A stretch of 10,722 bases of DNA, taken from the NCBI GenBank assembly GCA_934636465.1, contig CAKUAR010000037.1, forward strand, positions 1-10,722, written 5' to 3'. Shown piece by piece: positions 1-7,201 of this stretch (its first letter is position 1; the number at the start of each line of letters is the position of its first letter). This stretch comes from an uncultured Muribaculaceae bacterium. GTDB lineage: Bacteria; Bacteroidota; Bacteroidia; Bacteroidales; Muribaculaceae. A program made the translations under genes and the position numbers. The notes beneath the pieces are model-generated. The model saw only the letters and a program-made list of their open reading frames with translations, did no database searches and was not told the DNA's origin.

Positions 1-24
1 AACTGAATTTTTCTTCGCCTTTAG

Positions 25-55
25 TTGAATTCTTTAAACTCTTGAAATAATTTTG
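25..55 (+). promoter_or_regulatory. Possible Bacteroidetes-type promoter, rightward
   Basis: TTG at 25-27, a 20-bp spacer, then TAATTTTG at 48-55, which fits the Bacteroidetes -33/-7 pattern (TTTG, about 17-23 bp, TAnnTTTG). It would start a transcript near position 60 that runs into the tRNA gene. The -7 box is half of a perfect 9-bp inverted repeat (48-56 with 81-89), so it could also belong to a two-fold symmetrical binding site. The rest of positions 1-141 is AT-rich and holds no gene that I can support. Confidence 0.35.
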
Positions 56-81
56 CACTTGCTTGTTGACTCTACATGTGG

Positions 82-89
82 CAAAATTA
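82..89 (-). promoter_or_regulatory. Possible -7 box for a leftward gene outside the window
   Basis: Read on the - strand this is TAATTTTG, a match to TAnnTTTG. It faces left and could serve a gene starting beyond the left edge. I see no convincing -33 TTTG at the right distance, so this is weak. It is the second half of the inverted repeat with 48-56. Confidence 0.25.
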
Positions 90-123
90 CGAAGAAAATC
101 GATAGGTAATTAAAAAAGTTTGC

Positions 124-131
124 TAACTTTG
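124..131 (+). promoter_or_regulatory. -7 box of the tRNA-Ser gene
   Basis: TAACTTTG exactly matches the Bacteroidetes -7 consensus TAnnTTTG and lies 11 bases before the first base of the tRNA, the usual distance for a short 5' leader. The -33 region around 100-104 is not a good TTTG match. The absence of a better candidate and the exact box make it the likely promoter of the tRNA. Confidence 0.55.
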
Positions 132-141
132 TGAAAATTTT

Positions 142-229
142 GGAGTGATGCTCGAGTGGTTGAAGAGGCACGCCTGGAAAGCGTGTAAACGTCAAAAGCG
201 TTTCGGGAGTTCGAATCTCCCTCACTCCG
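142..229 (+). tRNA. tRNA-Ser (anticodon GGA)
   Basis: A complete class II tRNA can be folded by eye. The acceptor stem is 142-148 with 222-228 and the discriminator base is G229. The anticodon stem is 169-173 with 181-185, enclosing a seven-base loop with anticodon GGA at 176-178, which reads UCC and UCU serine codons. The long variable arm (stem 187-191 with 199-203) is typical of tRNA-Ser. The T stem is 205-209 with 217-221 around the loop TTCGAAT. The CCA end is not encoded (GCAAA follows), so it must be added after transcription. The gene is followed at once by a strong terminator. Confidence 0.97.
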
Positions 230-235
230 CAAAAC

Positions 236-271
236 CACGCTTGACTTTCACAAGTTGAGCGTGATTTTTTT
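236..271 (+). terminator. Rho-independent terminator after tRNA-Ser
   Basis: A 12-bp stem (236-247 with 252-263, two G-U pairs) with a four-base loop TCAC is followed by seven T residues at 265-271. It sits six bases after the tRNA and 29 bases before the thioesterase start. It ends the tRNA transcript; since no clear promoter lies between it and the next gene, read-through may also feed that gene. Confidence 0.85.
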
Positions 272-299
272 GGGGTGATATAAAAGGAGTGAATAAAAT

Positions 300-1007
300 A
301 TGTTTACGATTGAGGGAAAGGTGACTACGAGCCGATGCGATGTCAACGACAAGCTCAAACTCTTTTCGGCTGTGCAGATGATGCAGGACTGCTCGGAGTT
401 GTGGGCCGACACCGAACCGGAAATGAGCCGGTATTTCAAGGAGCATGGCATGGCGCAGGTGCTTGTGTCGCGCCAGATTGACGTTGTGCGTATTCCTGAC
501 TATAAGGAAGATTTGAGCGTAGAGAGCCGCGTGTTTGAAATGCAGAGCATGTGCGGATATAGAAACACTTTCGTGCGCGACGCGGCTGGGAAGCCTTGCT
601 ACAAGAGCTGGAGCATGGGCGCGTTTGTTAACCGCGAGTCGGGTCGCATTGAGCCTGTGCCTGTCGATGTGGTGGCAACCATGCACCTTGACCCAAAACT
701 CGACATGGACTATTGCTCGCGGCGCATAAAGTTGCCACAGGGAGTGCTGAGTGAGTGCGCTCATGTGACCGTGCTGCGCGACGACATAGACTATAACATG
801 CACATGAACAATGCCCAGTATGTGCGCGTGGGGTGTGAGTTGCTGCCCGATGGCTTTGTGGTGAAGCGCATGCGGATAGAATATAAGTCGCCTGCCCACT
901 TGGGCGATGTGCTGACGGCAATGACCGGCACGAGCGGCAACACGTTTTGGGTGACACTTGCCAATGGCGACACAACGTGTGCCTTGATGGAATTTGTGGC
1001 TTTTTAG
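300..1007 (+). CDS. Acyl-ACP/acyl-CoA thioesterase, double-hotdog type
   Basis: A 235-residue protein of the acyl-ACP thioesterase family (FatA/FatB-like, two tandem hotdog folds), expected to hydrolyse the thioester of a fatty acyl chain in the cytoplasm. The N-terminal hotdog spans roughly residues 1-130 and the second roughly 145-235. The second half carries the signature DxNxHMNNAxY at residues 164-174, with Asp164, Asn166 and His168 in the places of the plant-enzyme catalytic Asp, Asn and His. The segment after it (about 192-202) reads like IEYKSPAHLGD: proline stands where plant FatB enzymes have the catalytic Glu, as in many YbgC-like 4HBT thioesterases. Substrate (ACP or CoA, chain length) therefore cannot be called. 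The start is supported by AAAGGAG at 283-289, ten bases upstream. It heads a three-gene run; the next gene begins about 28 bases after its stop. Confidence 0.85.
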   Translation: MFTIEGKVTTSRCDVNDKLKLFSAVQMMQDCSELWADTEPEMSRYFKEHGMAQVLVSRQIDVVRIPDYKEDLSVESRVFEMQSMCGYRNTFVRDAAGKPCYKSWSMGAFVNRESGRIEPVPVDVVATMHLDPKLDMDYCSRRIKLPQGVLSECAHVTVLRDDIDYNMHMNNAQYVRVGCELLPDGFVVKRMRIEYKSPAHLGDVLTAMTGTSGNTFWVTLANGDTTCALMEFVAF

Positions 1008-1035
1008 TAATGGTGAAGAAAAGAGAATGAAAGAA

Positions 1036-1998
1036 ATGAAAATAGTTGTTTTAGACGGTTATACGGAGAACCCTGGCGATTTGTCGTGGGACTCTCTGCG
1101 CCAGCTGGGCGATTGCACGGTGTGGGAACGCACGGCACAAAATCAGATAGTGGAGAGGGCTGCCGAAGCCGACATAGTGCTTACCAACAAGGTGCCGCTT
1201 GGCAAGGCGGAGTTTGACGCGCTGCCGAAGCTGAAATTTGTGGGCGTGCTTGCCACTGGCTACAACATAATAGACCTTGACGTTGCCAGCGACCACAACG
1301 TGGTTGTGACCAACATTCCGGCATATAGCACCAATTCGGTGGCTCAAATGGTTATGGCTCATTTGCTCAACATCGTTAACCAGGTGCAACACTACACCGA
1401 CGAGGTGCGCAGCGGCAAATGGAGCGGTTGCCCCGACTTTTGCTTTTATGACACGCCGGTGTTTGAGCTTGGCGGCAAAACGATGGGCATAGTGGGGCTT
1501 GGGCACATAGGCATGGCTGTGGCACGCATAGCAGTGAGCATGGGCATGAAAGTGCTTGCCTACACGTCGAAAGACGCAGCCGCATTGCCCGAAGGCGTGG
1601 AAAAGGCTGCGCAGCTCGACGACCTGTTTGCCGCAAGCGATGTGGTGACGCTTCACTGCCCACTCACTGACGGCACGCGCCACATGGTCAATGCCCACAG
1701 ACTTGGGCTGATGAAGAAAAGCGCGATTTTAATCAACACCGGGCGCGGTCCGCTCGTTGACGAGCAGGCACTTGCCGATGCGCTCAACGCCGGCGAGATA
1801 TACGCTGCCAGTGTAGATGTGATGTCGCAAGAGCCGCCGAGAGCCGATAATCCGCTGCTCACGGCGCGCAACTGCCACTTCACGCCACACATAGCCTGGG
1901 CAAGCAAGGATGCGCGCGTGAGGCTTATGGGCATAGCCGTTGACAATGTGAGAAAATTCTTGGCCGGACAGCCTGTGAATGTGGTGAATAAACAATAA
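1036..1998 (+). CDS. D-2-hydroxyacid dehydrogenase (hydroxypyruvate/glycerate dehydrogenase-like)
   Basis: A 320-residue cytoplasmic oxidoreductase of the D-isomer-specific 2-hydroxyacid dehydrogenase family, which interconverts 2-oxoacids and D-2-hydroxyacids with NAD(P)H. Substrate-binding halves flank a Rossmann domain whose GLGHIG loop is at residues 154-159. The family catalytic trio is present: Arg237 (TGRGPLVD), Glu266 (SQEPP) and His285 (PHIAW). After the second Rossmann strand the sequence reads AYTSK, without the acidic residue usual in strict NAD enzymes, so NADPH use is possible. The closest named type by overall motif pattern is glycerate/hydroxypyruvate dehydrogenase; exact substrate is inference. 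ATG 1036 gives the N-terminus MKIVVLDGY expected for the family; ATG 1027 is equally open, and a TTG at 994 would overlap the previous gene. Stop lies 14 bases before the next start, indicating an operon. Confidence 0.88.
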   Translation: MKIVVLDGYTENPGDLSWDSLRQLGDCTVWERTAQNQIVERAAEADIVLTNKVPLGKAEFDALPKLKFVGVLATGYNIIDLDVASDHNVVVTNIPAYSTNSVAQMVMAHLLNIVNQVQHYTDEVRSGKWSGCPDFCFYDTPVFELGGKTMGIVGLGHIGMAVARIAVSMGMKVLAYTSKDAAALPEGVEKAAQLDDLFAASDVVTLHCPLTDGTRHMVNAHRLGLMKKSAILINTGRGPLVDEQALADALNAGEIYAASVDVMSQEPPRADNPLLTARNCHFTPHIAWASKDARVRLMGIAVDNVRKFLAGQPVNVVNKQ

Positions 1999-2012
1999 AC
2001 ACGAATTGACGA

Positions 2013-2807
2013 ATGGTATTGCAATTTTTAAGTGATTTGCACTTGGAGAAGCCGGCTCACGCGGCGTTTGTGGAGGAAAACCCGATAAAGGTGCTGGGCG
2101 ACATATTGGTCATGGCTGGCGACATATCGGAGATAGGGCACACGAGTGCCGCCATTGAACGGTTTTGGGACTGGTGCGGCGACAACTTTGAGCAAACCTA
2201 CATAGTGCCTGGCAACCATGAGTTTTACAGCGGACTTGACTTGGCTGACACGCTAAAACCGTTCAGCTACATGGTGCGCAGCAATGTTAACTATCTGAAC
2301 AACCAGTGCGTGACTATTGACGGCAAGACGGCGATTTTCTTTACTACGCTGTGGACGCACCTGACATATAACGAGAATGAAAATCCGCTACTGCTCGACG
2401 ACCCCGATTTTCAGAACGTGAAGTTCGACGGCCGCCGGCTCACAGCAGAGACCTACAATGAGGCTCACGACGTGTGTCTGGAAATGCTTAAAGACTCGGT
2501 GGCGGCATCGACGGCAGAGCAAAAGATAGTGGTGACGCATCATTGCCCCATAAACGCTGAGCACCCGCGCTACAAAGGCAATGGATTGACCGAATGTTTT
2601 GTCACGCCGCTTGAAAGCTATATAAAGACAAGCGGCATAGATTACTGGATACATGGCCACACGCACTACAACGGCGCCACACACAAACTGATAGGCAAAA
2701 CACTGATATTGTCGAATCAGTTTGGCAGTTTGCGGCCAGGAACCGGCAAACCCGAAGATGGGTTCTCGTCGGCAGCGGCCATAATGACAAATCTTAAAGG
2801 CCGATAA
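2013..2807 (+). CDS. Calcineurin-like metallophosphoesterase
   Basis: A 264-residue predicted cytoplasmic phosphoesterase with a binuclear metal centre. The family motifs appear in order: DLH (Asp8, His10), GD (Asp37), GNHE (residues 67-70), THH (His176/His177) and GHTH (215-218). There is no signal peptide or membrane segment. Substrate cannot be predicted: this superfamily includes phosphodiesterases, nucleotidases and pyrophosphatases. It is the last gene of the + strand run, 14 bases after the dehydrogenase stop, and is followed by a strong hairpin terminator. The start has no clear Shine-Dalgarno sequence, which is common in Bacteroidetes, but the first metal-binding motif begins at residue 8, which fits this start well. 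Confidence 0.87.
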   Translation: MVLQFLSDLHLEKPAHAAFVEENPIKVLGDILVMAGDISEIGHTSAAIERFWDWCGDNFEQTYIVPGNHEFYSGLDLADTLKPFSYMVRSNVNYLNNQCVTIDGKTAIFFTTLWTHLTYNENENPLLLDDPDFQNVKFDGRRLTAETYNEAHDVCLEMLKDSVAASTAEQKIVVTHHCPINAEHPRYKGNGLTECFVTPLESYIKTSGIDYWIHGHTHYNGATHKLIGKTLILSNQFGSLRPGTGKPEDGFSSAAAIMTNLKGR

Positions 2808-2846
2808 ATCAACGAGCGGCGTTTGGTTTTATATGAAAAACAAGAA

Positions 2847-2882
2847 AAGCGGCAGCGTGTGCAACCACACACGCTGCCGCTT
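2847..2882. terminator. Bidirectional terminator between convergent genes
   Basis: A perfect 15-bp GC-rich inverted repeat (2847-2861 with 2868-2882) with a six-base loop lies midway between two convergent stop codons. On the - strand it is followed by a T-rich tract (CTTGTTTTTC), and on the + strand by a weaker one (GACTATTTTG). It should end both the metallophosphoesterase run and the rhamnosidase transcript. Confidence 0.85.
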
Positions 2883-2913
2883 GACTATTTTGTGGTGTGT
2901 GACGAAATTCCGA

Positions 2914-5844
2914 TTAACGGAGGTTGGCGCTTGTGAATGTGTAGTTGCCAGACCCCACTTTATACACGGCATAGCCGTTATCCATGCGAATGAACGACAC
3001 GTTGCGGCTGCCGTCAATCTTCTTGCCCGACTCTTTAACGTTGTCGCTGCTTGTGGCAGGCACCCACACCTCAATCTCCACATTGGCAGGAAGCTCAATG
3101 TTCATTTCAAAGTTGTGCTTGCCCACCAAACGCCACTCGTTGGTAATCATGCCATACATTGACCTGTAAGACGCACGCGCCCATTTCAGGTCGCCCACCA
3201 CTTGTGGCTTGATGGTCACGCAAGGCAGGCCGCTGTCGGCGGTTGACATGCGTATGCCGGCGAGATATTTGTAGAAATATTCGCTGATGAGGCAGAATGG
3301 GGTGTGGTTGAGTGAAGAAGCGCCAGCCCAGTCTTCCCACATGGAAGTGGCTCCATTCTTAATCATGTAGCCCCAACCCGGATATTCGGGTTGTGTGGCG
3401 AGTTTGTAGGCTGCTTCGGGGTCGATTTCGGGCATGATGTTCATTATGGCTTTTGTGCCGAGAAAACCAGTGCCCATGCGATAGTTATATTTCTTGATGT
3501 CGGCCATAAGTCCGTCGATTACGCCTTGGCGATGGTCTTGTGGCACAATGCCGAATTCAAGAGCTATGGCGTTGGGCGACTGACGGTAAGGTGTGGCGAT
3601 GTTGCCGTGATACACATTGTTGATAGAGTCGAAAAACTCTTTGTTGCAAGCCTCGGCAATGCGCTTGCTCCACTGCTTGTAGAACAGGTTTTCTGCCGGG
3701 TATTTGAGCAGCGATGCTATTCGGGCTATGTCGTCAACCACCTTGAACTGGCTTGACGTGCCGTAGTAAATCAAGCCCTCCGGCGGAGCCATGACAATGG
3801 CGTCGTTGAGGTTGGCAGGCATTTCCATTTTTGGCGACAGCCAGTCGCCCAGCACATCGTTGATTATATCGGGTTTGCCAGGGATTTGGCGTTTCAGGCT
3901 GCTTGTGGCAAAATGCTTCATCACCTCGTAGTTTTGCTCCAGAATACGCTTGTCGCCATAGAAATTATAGAGGTCGATAGGCATATACACTATGGCTGCC
4001 GGCCATGTGGTGGTGAGCCCTTGGTCGTAGGCTGTGCTTGGAGCCACATCGTTGAGCTCGCCGTCGCGGTTTTGTGTTTCGGCAAGGTCGGAGAGCCACT
4101 TGGTGTAGTATTGCGCACCGTCGAAATTGTAGAGCAGAGCGCGCGATGTTAGGTAGGTGTCGCACGTCCAGCCCTGCTTTTCGCGGTGAGGACAGTCAGT
4201 AGGAATACTCATGTTGTTGTTGAGCAGTGTGATGCGTGCATTTTCCTGCATCTTGTTGGCAGTTTCATTAGAGCACTCAAAGTTGCCAACCGACTTGAGG
4301 TCGGTGTGCACCTTCACGCCGTTCACATCTAAAACCTCGACTTCGGGGTCGGCAGTCACGCGAATGAACTGGAAACCCTTGTAGGAGAAATGGCACTCAA
4401 AGCTCTCCTCGCCCTGACCGCCGAGAATGTAGCCGTTTTGCTGGCGCACGCGTATGCCTGCGTCATAAAAAGAGGCGTAGGCAGAGTCGGCAGCCACTTC
4501 CTTCACCATTTCCATTTTGGTGGGGTGAATGTTGGGCACAAGCTCCTTGTCGGACGGCTGCTCGCAATATTCTACAAGCACCTTGGCTCCGGCAGGACCT
4601 TTGACCTTGACCTTGGCCCAGCCGGCTATCTCGCACCCTAAGTCATAGATAGAGCTGTTGTTGCCTCGCTTAAACACGTTTATGGGCTTCAGCGAGCCCT
4701 GGCGGCGCACTGGCGGAATGGTCTGCGAGCGCAGAGGATTGTCGCACGGCACTATGCTGGCGTTGGCCCAAGCAGAGTCGTCGTAGGTGGCAGTGGTCCA
4801 CCCCTCGTGTTTCTGGCGCGCGTCGTAGATTTCGCCTTGACGTGTGTCGTCATAGACGATAGGACCTGGGGCTACTTTCCATGAGTCGTCGGTCACTATA
4901 TTGGTCACAGAGCCGTCAGCGCGCTCAATGCGCAGCAGGGCTATGAGCTTGGGTTGGTCAACCCAAGCCGACTGGCTTAGTTTCCAAATGTCATTGGTGA
5001 GCGGATTGTATTGCCCGCGACCCAGCATCACGCCTATGGCGTTGTCGCCGTTGGTGATGAGCGAGGTTACATCGTAGGTGCAATAGAATGAGCGGTGGTT
5101 GAAGTTTGTCCAAGCTGGGTTAAGCACGTCGTTGCCCACGCGGGTGTGGTTGATAAACGCCTCAAAGTAGCCAAGACCGCAGATGTAGAGCGTGGCACGG
5201 CTCACATTTGATGCACTGAATGTCTTGCGGAGCAGCGGCGCGGCATCGTAGGGCAGCGGCTTGGCGAGGTCTTTGATTTGAAATATGGTTGAGTCTTTGC
5301 AGTTGAACCACGGCCACTTGAGTTTGGCGTGCTTGCGCTCGTAGTCCTTGTGCTCAGCCCACTCTTTGCTCCACTGCTCCTTGCTCTTGAAAGCAATCCA
5401 GTTGGCTGTGCCCCAGTCTTGCTTGCTGAGCACACCCATGCTCCATGCGGCAGGTTTGCTCCACTTCGACGGCTGGCCAGCCTGGTCCCAAACCATGACT
5501 TTCCAGTGGCACGTCTGGAAAGAGCGCAGCGGTTTGCCGGCATACTCCACCTGCGACATGTCGCGCGAGGTGACCTTGCCCGAATCCCAAATGTCGGCCA
5601 CGCCGGCATTGAGCTTGTCCTCGCTCGACGCCACCACTATGCGATAGGCGCTTTGCGTTACGCCGCGCTGGTCGGGGGCTAAGATTGTCCAACTGAGGCG
5701 AGGCTTGGCAACGTCGATGCTGCGAGCCACCCAGAGGTATTCACACCGCAGGTCGATAGGTGTGACTGCCGGTGCAACAGTTGCCGCAAGCGATGAAATG
5801 CACACCGTGAGCAGCAACATGAGTGAAAATATCTTTCGTTTCAT
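2914..5844 (-). CDS. Secreted alpha-L-rhamnosidase, GH78
   Basis: A 976-residue exported glycoside hydrolase expected to release terminal L-rhamnose from plant glycans or glycosides. Residues 1-21 form a signal peptide (MKRK, a hydrophobic stretch, then SLAA before the cut); the Cys at 15 lacks a good lipobox, so it is probably not a lipoprotein. The layout matches GH78: an N-terminal fibronectin-like region to about 130, beta-sandwich domains to about 510, a six-hairpin (alpha/alpha)6 catalytic domain about 515-865, and a C-terminal beta domain. The acidic cluster is intact in TDCPHREKQGWTCD: Asp550, Glu555 and Asp562, with the second catalytic Glu in MWEDW at 837. ATG 5844 is chosen over the in-frame ATG 5880 because it begins the signal peptide. 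It lies 86 bases after the aminotransferase stop with a terminator-like hairpin between and no consensus promoter. No SusC/SusD or regulator gene is adjacent. Confidence 0.92.
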   Translation of the reverse strand: MKRKIFSLMLLLTVCISSLAATVAPAVTPIDLRCEYLWVARSIDVAKPRLSWTILAPDQRGVTQSAYRIVVASSEDKLNAGVADIWDSGKVTSRDMSQVEYAGKPLRSFQTCHWKVMVWDQAGQPSKWSKPAAWSMGVLSKQDWGTANWIAFKSKEQWSKEWAEHKDYERKHAKLKWPWFNCKDSTIFQIKDLAKPLPYDAAPLLRKTFSASNVSRATLYICGLGYFEAFINHTRVGNDVLNPAWTNFNHRSFYCTYDVTSLITNGDNAIGVMLGRGQYNPLTNDIWKLSQSAWVDQPKLIALLRIERADGSVTNIVTDDSWKVAPGPIVYDDTRQGEIYDARQKHEGWTTATYDDSAWANASIVPCDNPLRSQTIPPVRRQGSLKPINVFKRGNNSSIYDLGCEIAGWAKVKVKGPAGAKVLVEYCEQPSDKELVPNIHPTKMEMVKEVAADSAYASFYDAGIRVRQQNGYILGGQGEESFECHFSYKGFQFIRVTADPEVEVLDVNGVKVHTDLKSVGNFECSNETANKMQENARITLLNNNMSIPTDCPHREKQGWTCDTYLTSRALLYNFDGAQYYTKWLSDLAETQNRDGELNDVAPSTAYDQGLTTTWPAAIVYMPIDLYNFYGDKRILEQNYEVMKHFATSSLKRQIPGKPDIINDVLGDWLSPKMEMPANLNDAIVMAPPEGLIYYGTSSQFKVVDDIARIASLLKYPAENLFYKQWSKRIAEACNKEFFDSINNVYHGNIATPYRQSPNAIALEFGIVPQDHRQGVIDGLMADIKKYNYRMGTGFLGTKAIMNIMPEIDPEAAYKLATQPEYPGWGYMIKNGATSMWEDWAGASSLNHTPFCLISEYFYKYLAGIRMSTADSGLPCVTIKPQVVGDLKWARASYRSMYGMITNEWRLVGKHNFEMNIELPANVEIEVWVPATSSDNVKESGKKIDGSRNVSFIRMDNGYAVYKVGSGNYTFTSANLR

Positions 5845-5868
5845 GATTTTGAAAATTATGTTATGGTT

Positions 5869-5913
5869 GAAAAAGCCCAAACCAGTGGGTTTAATGACTA
5901 CTGGCTTGGGCTT
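5869..5913 (-). terminator. Rho-independent terminator (or attenuator) after the aminotransferase
   Basis: On the - strand, AAGCCCAA at 5913-5906 and CCAGT at 5904-5900 pair with 5873-5880 and 5882-5886, one mismatch (5881/5905) in the stem, and five U residues follow (5874-5870). It lies 18 bases after the aminotransferase stop and 25 bases before the rhamnosidase start, so any transcript of the rhamnosidase beginning upstream must pass through it. Confidence 0.8.
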
Positions 5914-5930
5914 GTGTTGTTTGTCTTGCT

Positions 5931-7124
5931 TTAAGATAGCTTGGCAAGGGCTTCCTTTATGCGCTGGGCAGCCTTTTTGAGATTGTCGTCGCTTGTTGCA
6001 TAGCTCAAGCGTATGTAGCCTGGGCTGCAGAATGCGTCGCCCGACACTGTTGCCACATGACCCTCGTTGAGCAGATACATTGCAAGGTCGTTGGCGTCAC
6101 TAATCACTGTGTCGCCATATTTTTTGCCAAAGTAGTAAGAAACTTCTGGAAACACATAGAATGCTCCATGAGGCACGTTGACGTTGAGTCCCGGAATTTC
6201 TTTGAGTAATCCCACTATGAGGTCGCGGCGACGCTGGAATGCCTGACGCATGGTCTCAACGCACTCTTGCGAGCCTGTGTAGGCTGCTTCGGCTGCCTTT
6301 TGGGCTATCGACGACGGTCCTGACGTGTATTGGCCCTGCAACTTCTTGACAGCACCGGCAAGCCACAATGGGGCTGCCAGGTAGCCAATGCGCCAGCCGG
6401 TCATGGCATAGGCCTTGGAAACGCCGTTGATGACGGCAACGCGGTCGCTGATTTCGGCAAACTGGCCGATTGACTCATGACCGCCTATGTAGTTGATATG
6501 CTCATAGATTTCATCGGCAAGGATAAACACTTGCGGGTGTTTGGCAAGCACATCAGCCAGAGCCTTTAGCTCTTGCTTGCTATACACGCTACCTGTGGGG
6601 TTTGACGGCGAGCACAGAATGAGCAGCCTGGTTTTGGGTGTGATGGCTGCCTCGAGCTGCGCAGGAGTGATTTTGAAGTCCTGGCTTAGTGGAGCATAGA
6701 CCTCCACGCTTATGCCTCCGGCAAGTTTCACCATTTGCACATAGCTGACCCATGCCGGTGTGGGGATAATAACCTCGTCGCCAGGATTTATGATTGACAT
6801 GACTGTGTTGCAAAGCTCATGTTTGGCACCATTGCCCACAACTATCTGGTCGGGGGTGAAAGTGAGGCCGTTTTCGTTCTTCAGCTTTGCGCAAATGGCT
6901 TTGCGCAGCGACAGGTAGCCTGGCACTGGGCTGTAGAACGAGAAATTGTCGTCGATAGCCTGTTTGGCAGCTTGCTTGATGTGGTCGGGGGTGCAGAAGT
7001 CAGGTTCACCAACCGACAAGTTGATTACATCTACACCTTGTGCCTTGAGCTCGCTGCTTTTTTGTGACATGGCGAGAGTGGCCGATGGAGCCAATCCTTG
7101 GATTCTTTCAGAGATTTGATTCAT
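5931..7124 (-). CDS. Class I pyridoxal-phosphate aminotransferase (aspartate aminotransferase-like)
   Basis: A 397-residue fold-type I, class I/II aminotransferase, most like the subgroup Ib aspartate aminotransferases found in Thermus and many Bacteroidetes; such enzymes move amino groups between aspartate or related acids and 2-oxoglutarate, and some also act on prephenate. The PLP-binding residues are visible: Asn175 in SPSNPTG, Asp204 in LADEIYEH, the Schiff-base Lys237 in SKAYAMTGWRIGY, Arg245 in the same motif, and the carboxylate-binding Arg372 in GYIRLSY. The open frame continues upstream to 7259, but ATG 7124 is preferred because MNQISERIQGL is the normal N-terminus and the upstream segment contains the promoter and a leader hairpin. 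It is probably a separate transcription unit from the SPOR lipoprotein. Aspartate as main substrate is inference. Confidence 0.92.
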   Translation of the reverse strand: MNQISERIQGLAPSATLAMSQKSSELKAQGVDVINLSVGEPDFCTPDHIKQAAKQAIDDNFSFYSPVPGYLSLRKAICAKLKNENGLTFTPDQIVVGNGAKHELCNTVMSIINPGDEVIIPTPAWVSYVQMVKLAGGISVEVYAPLSQDFKITPAQLEAAITPKTRLLILCSPSNPTGSVYSKQELKALADVLAKHPQVFILADEIYEHINYIGGHESIGQFAEISDRVAVINGVSKAYAMTGWRIGYLAAPLWLAGAVKKLQGQYTSGPSSIAQKAAEAAYTGSQECVETMRQAFQRRRDLIVGLLKEIPGLNVNVPHGAFYVFPEVSYYFGKKYGDTVISDANDLAMYLLNEGHVATVSGDAFCSPGYIRLSYATSDDNLKKAAQRIKEALAKLS

Positions 7125-7160
7125 ATCGCATATAGTGTTTTCTGTTGTTCGGAGATTAAG

Positions 7161-7199
7161 ATGCCGCCGGCACACAGCGGCTGTGCCGCCAAACGGCAT
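7161..7199 (-). promoter_or_regulatory. 5' leader hairpin of the aminotransferase mRNA
   Basis: A two-part stem: outer 7161-7166 with 7194-7199 (6 bp) and inner 7168-7174 with 7182-7188 (7 bp, GC-rich, seven-base loop), separated by an asymmetric internal loop. It begins three bases after the predicted -7 box, so it would occupy the extreme 5' end of the mRNA, with about 37 unpaired bases before ATG 7124. There is no U-tract, so it is not a terminator. A stabilising or regulatory leader structure is possible; function is unknown. Confidence 0.5.
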
Positions 7200-7201
7200 T
7201 T

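Noticed and set aside
142..229. tRNA-Ser as the attachment site of an integrated element
   Set aside because: No integrase gene, no repeat of the tRNA 3' end and no foreign-looking genes follow; the genes to the right are ordinary metabolic genes.
222..899. A 225-codon open frame on the - strand opposite the thioesterase gene
   Set aside because: Its translation is rich in His, Ala and Val in the way of antisense readings, has no recognisable motif, and lies opposite a well-supported gene with a Shine-Dalgarno sequence.
1051..1698. A 215-codon open frame on the - strand opposite the dehydrogenase gene
   Set aside because: Low-complexity His/Ala/Val composition and no motif; the + strand frame has the full catalytic set of a dehydrogenase.
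2847..2882. The perfect 15-bp inverted repeat as an IS remnant or regulatory palindrome
   Set aside because: Position between convergent stops, short loop and U-rich tail on the - strand are fully explained by a shared terminator.
2833..3162. A + strand frame of 109 codons over the terminator and the end of the rhamnosidase gene
   Set aside because: It begins inside the terminator hairpin and otherwise mirrors the rhamnosidase C-terminal coding sequence.
5202..5692. Several frames of 99-135 codons on both strands inside the rhamnosidase gene
   Set aside because: All overlap the coherent GH78 frame and have shadow-type composition (Arg/Ser-rich or His/Leu-rich).
5845..5880. A 12-residue extension of the rhamnosidase to ATG 5880
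   Set aside because: It would put MGFFNHNIIFKI before a classical signal peptide start and overlaps the terminator stem.
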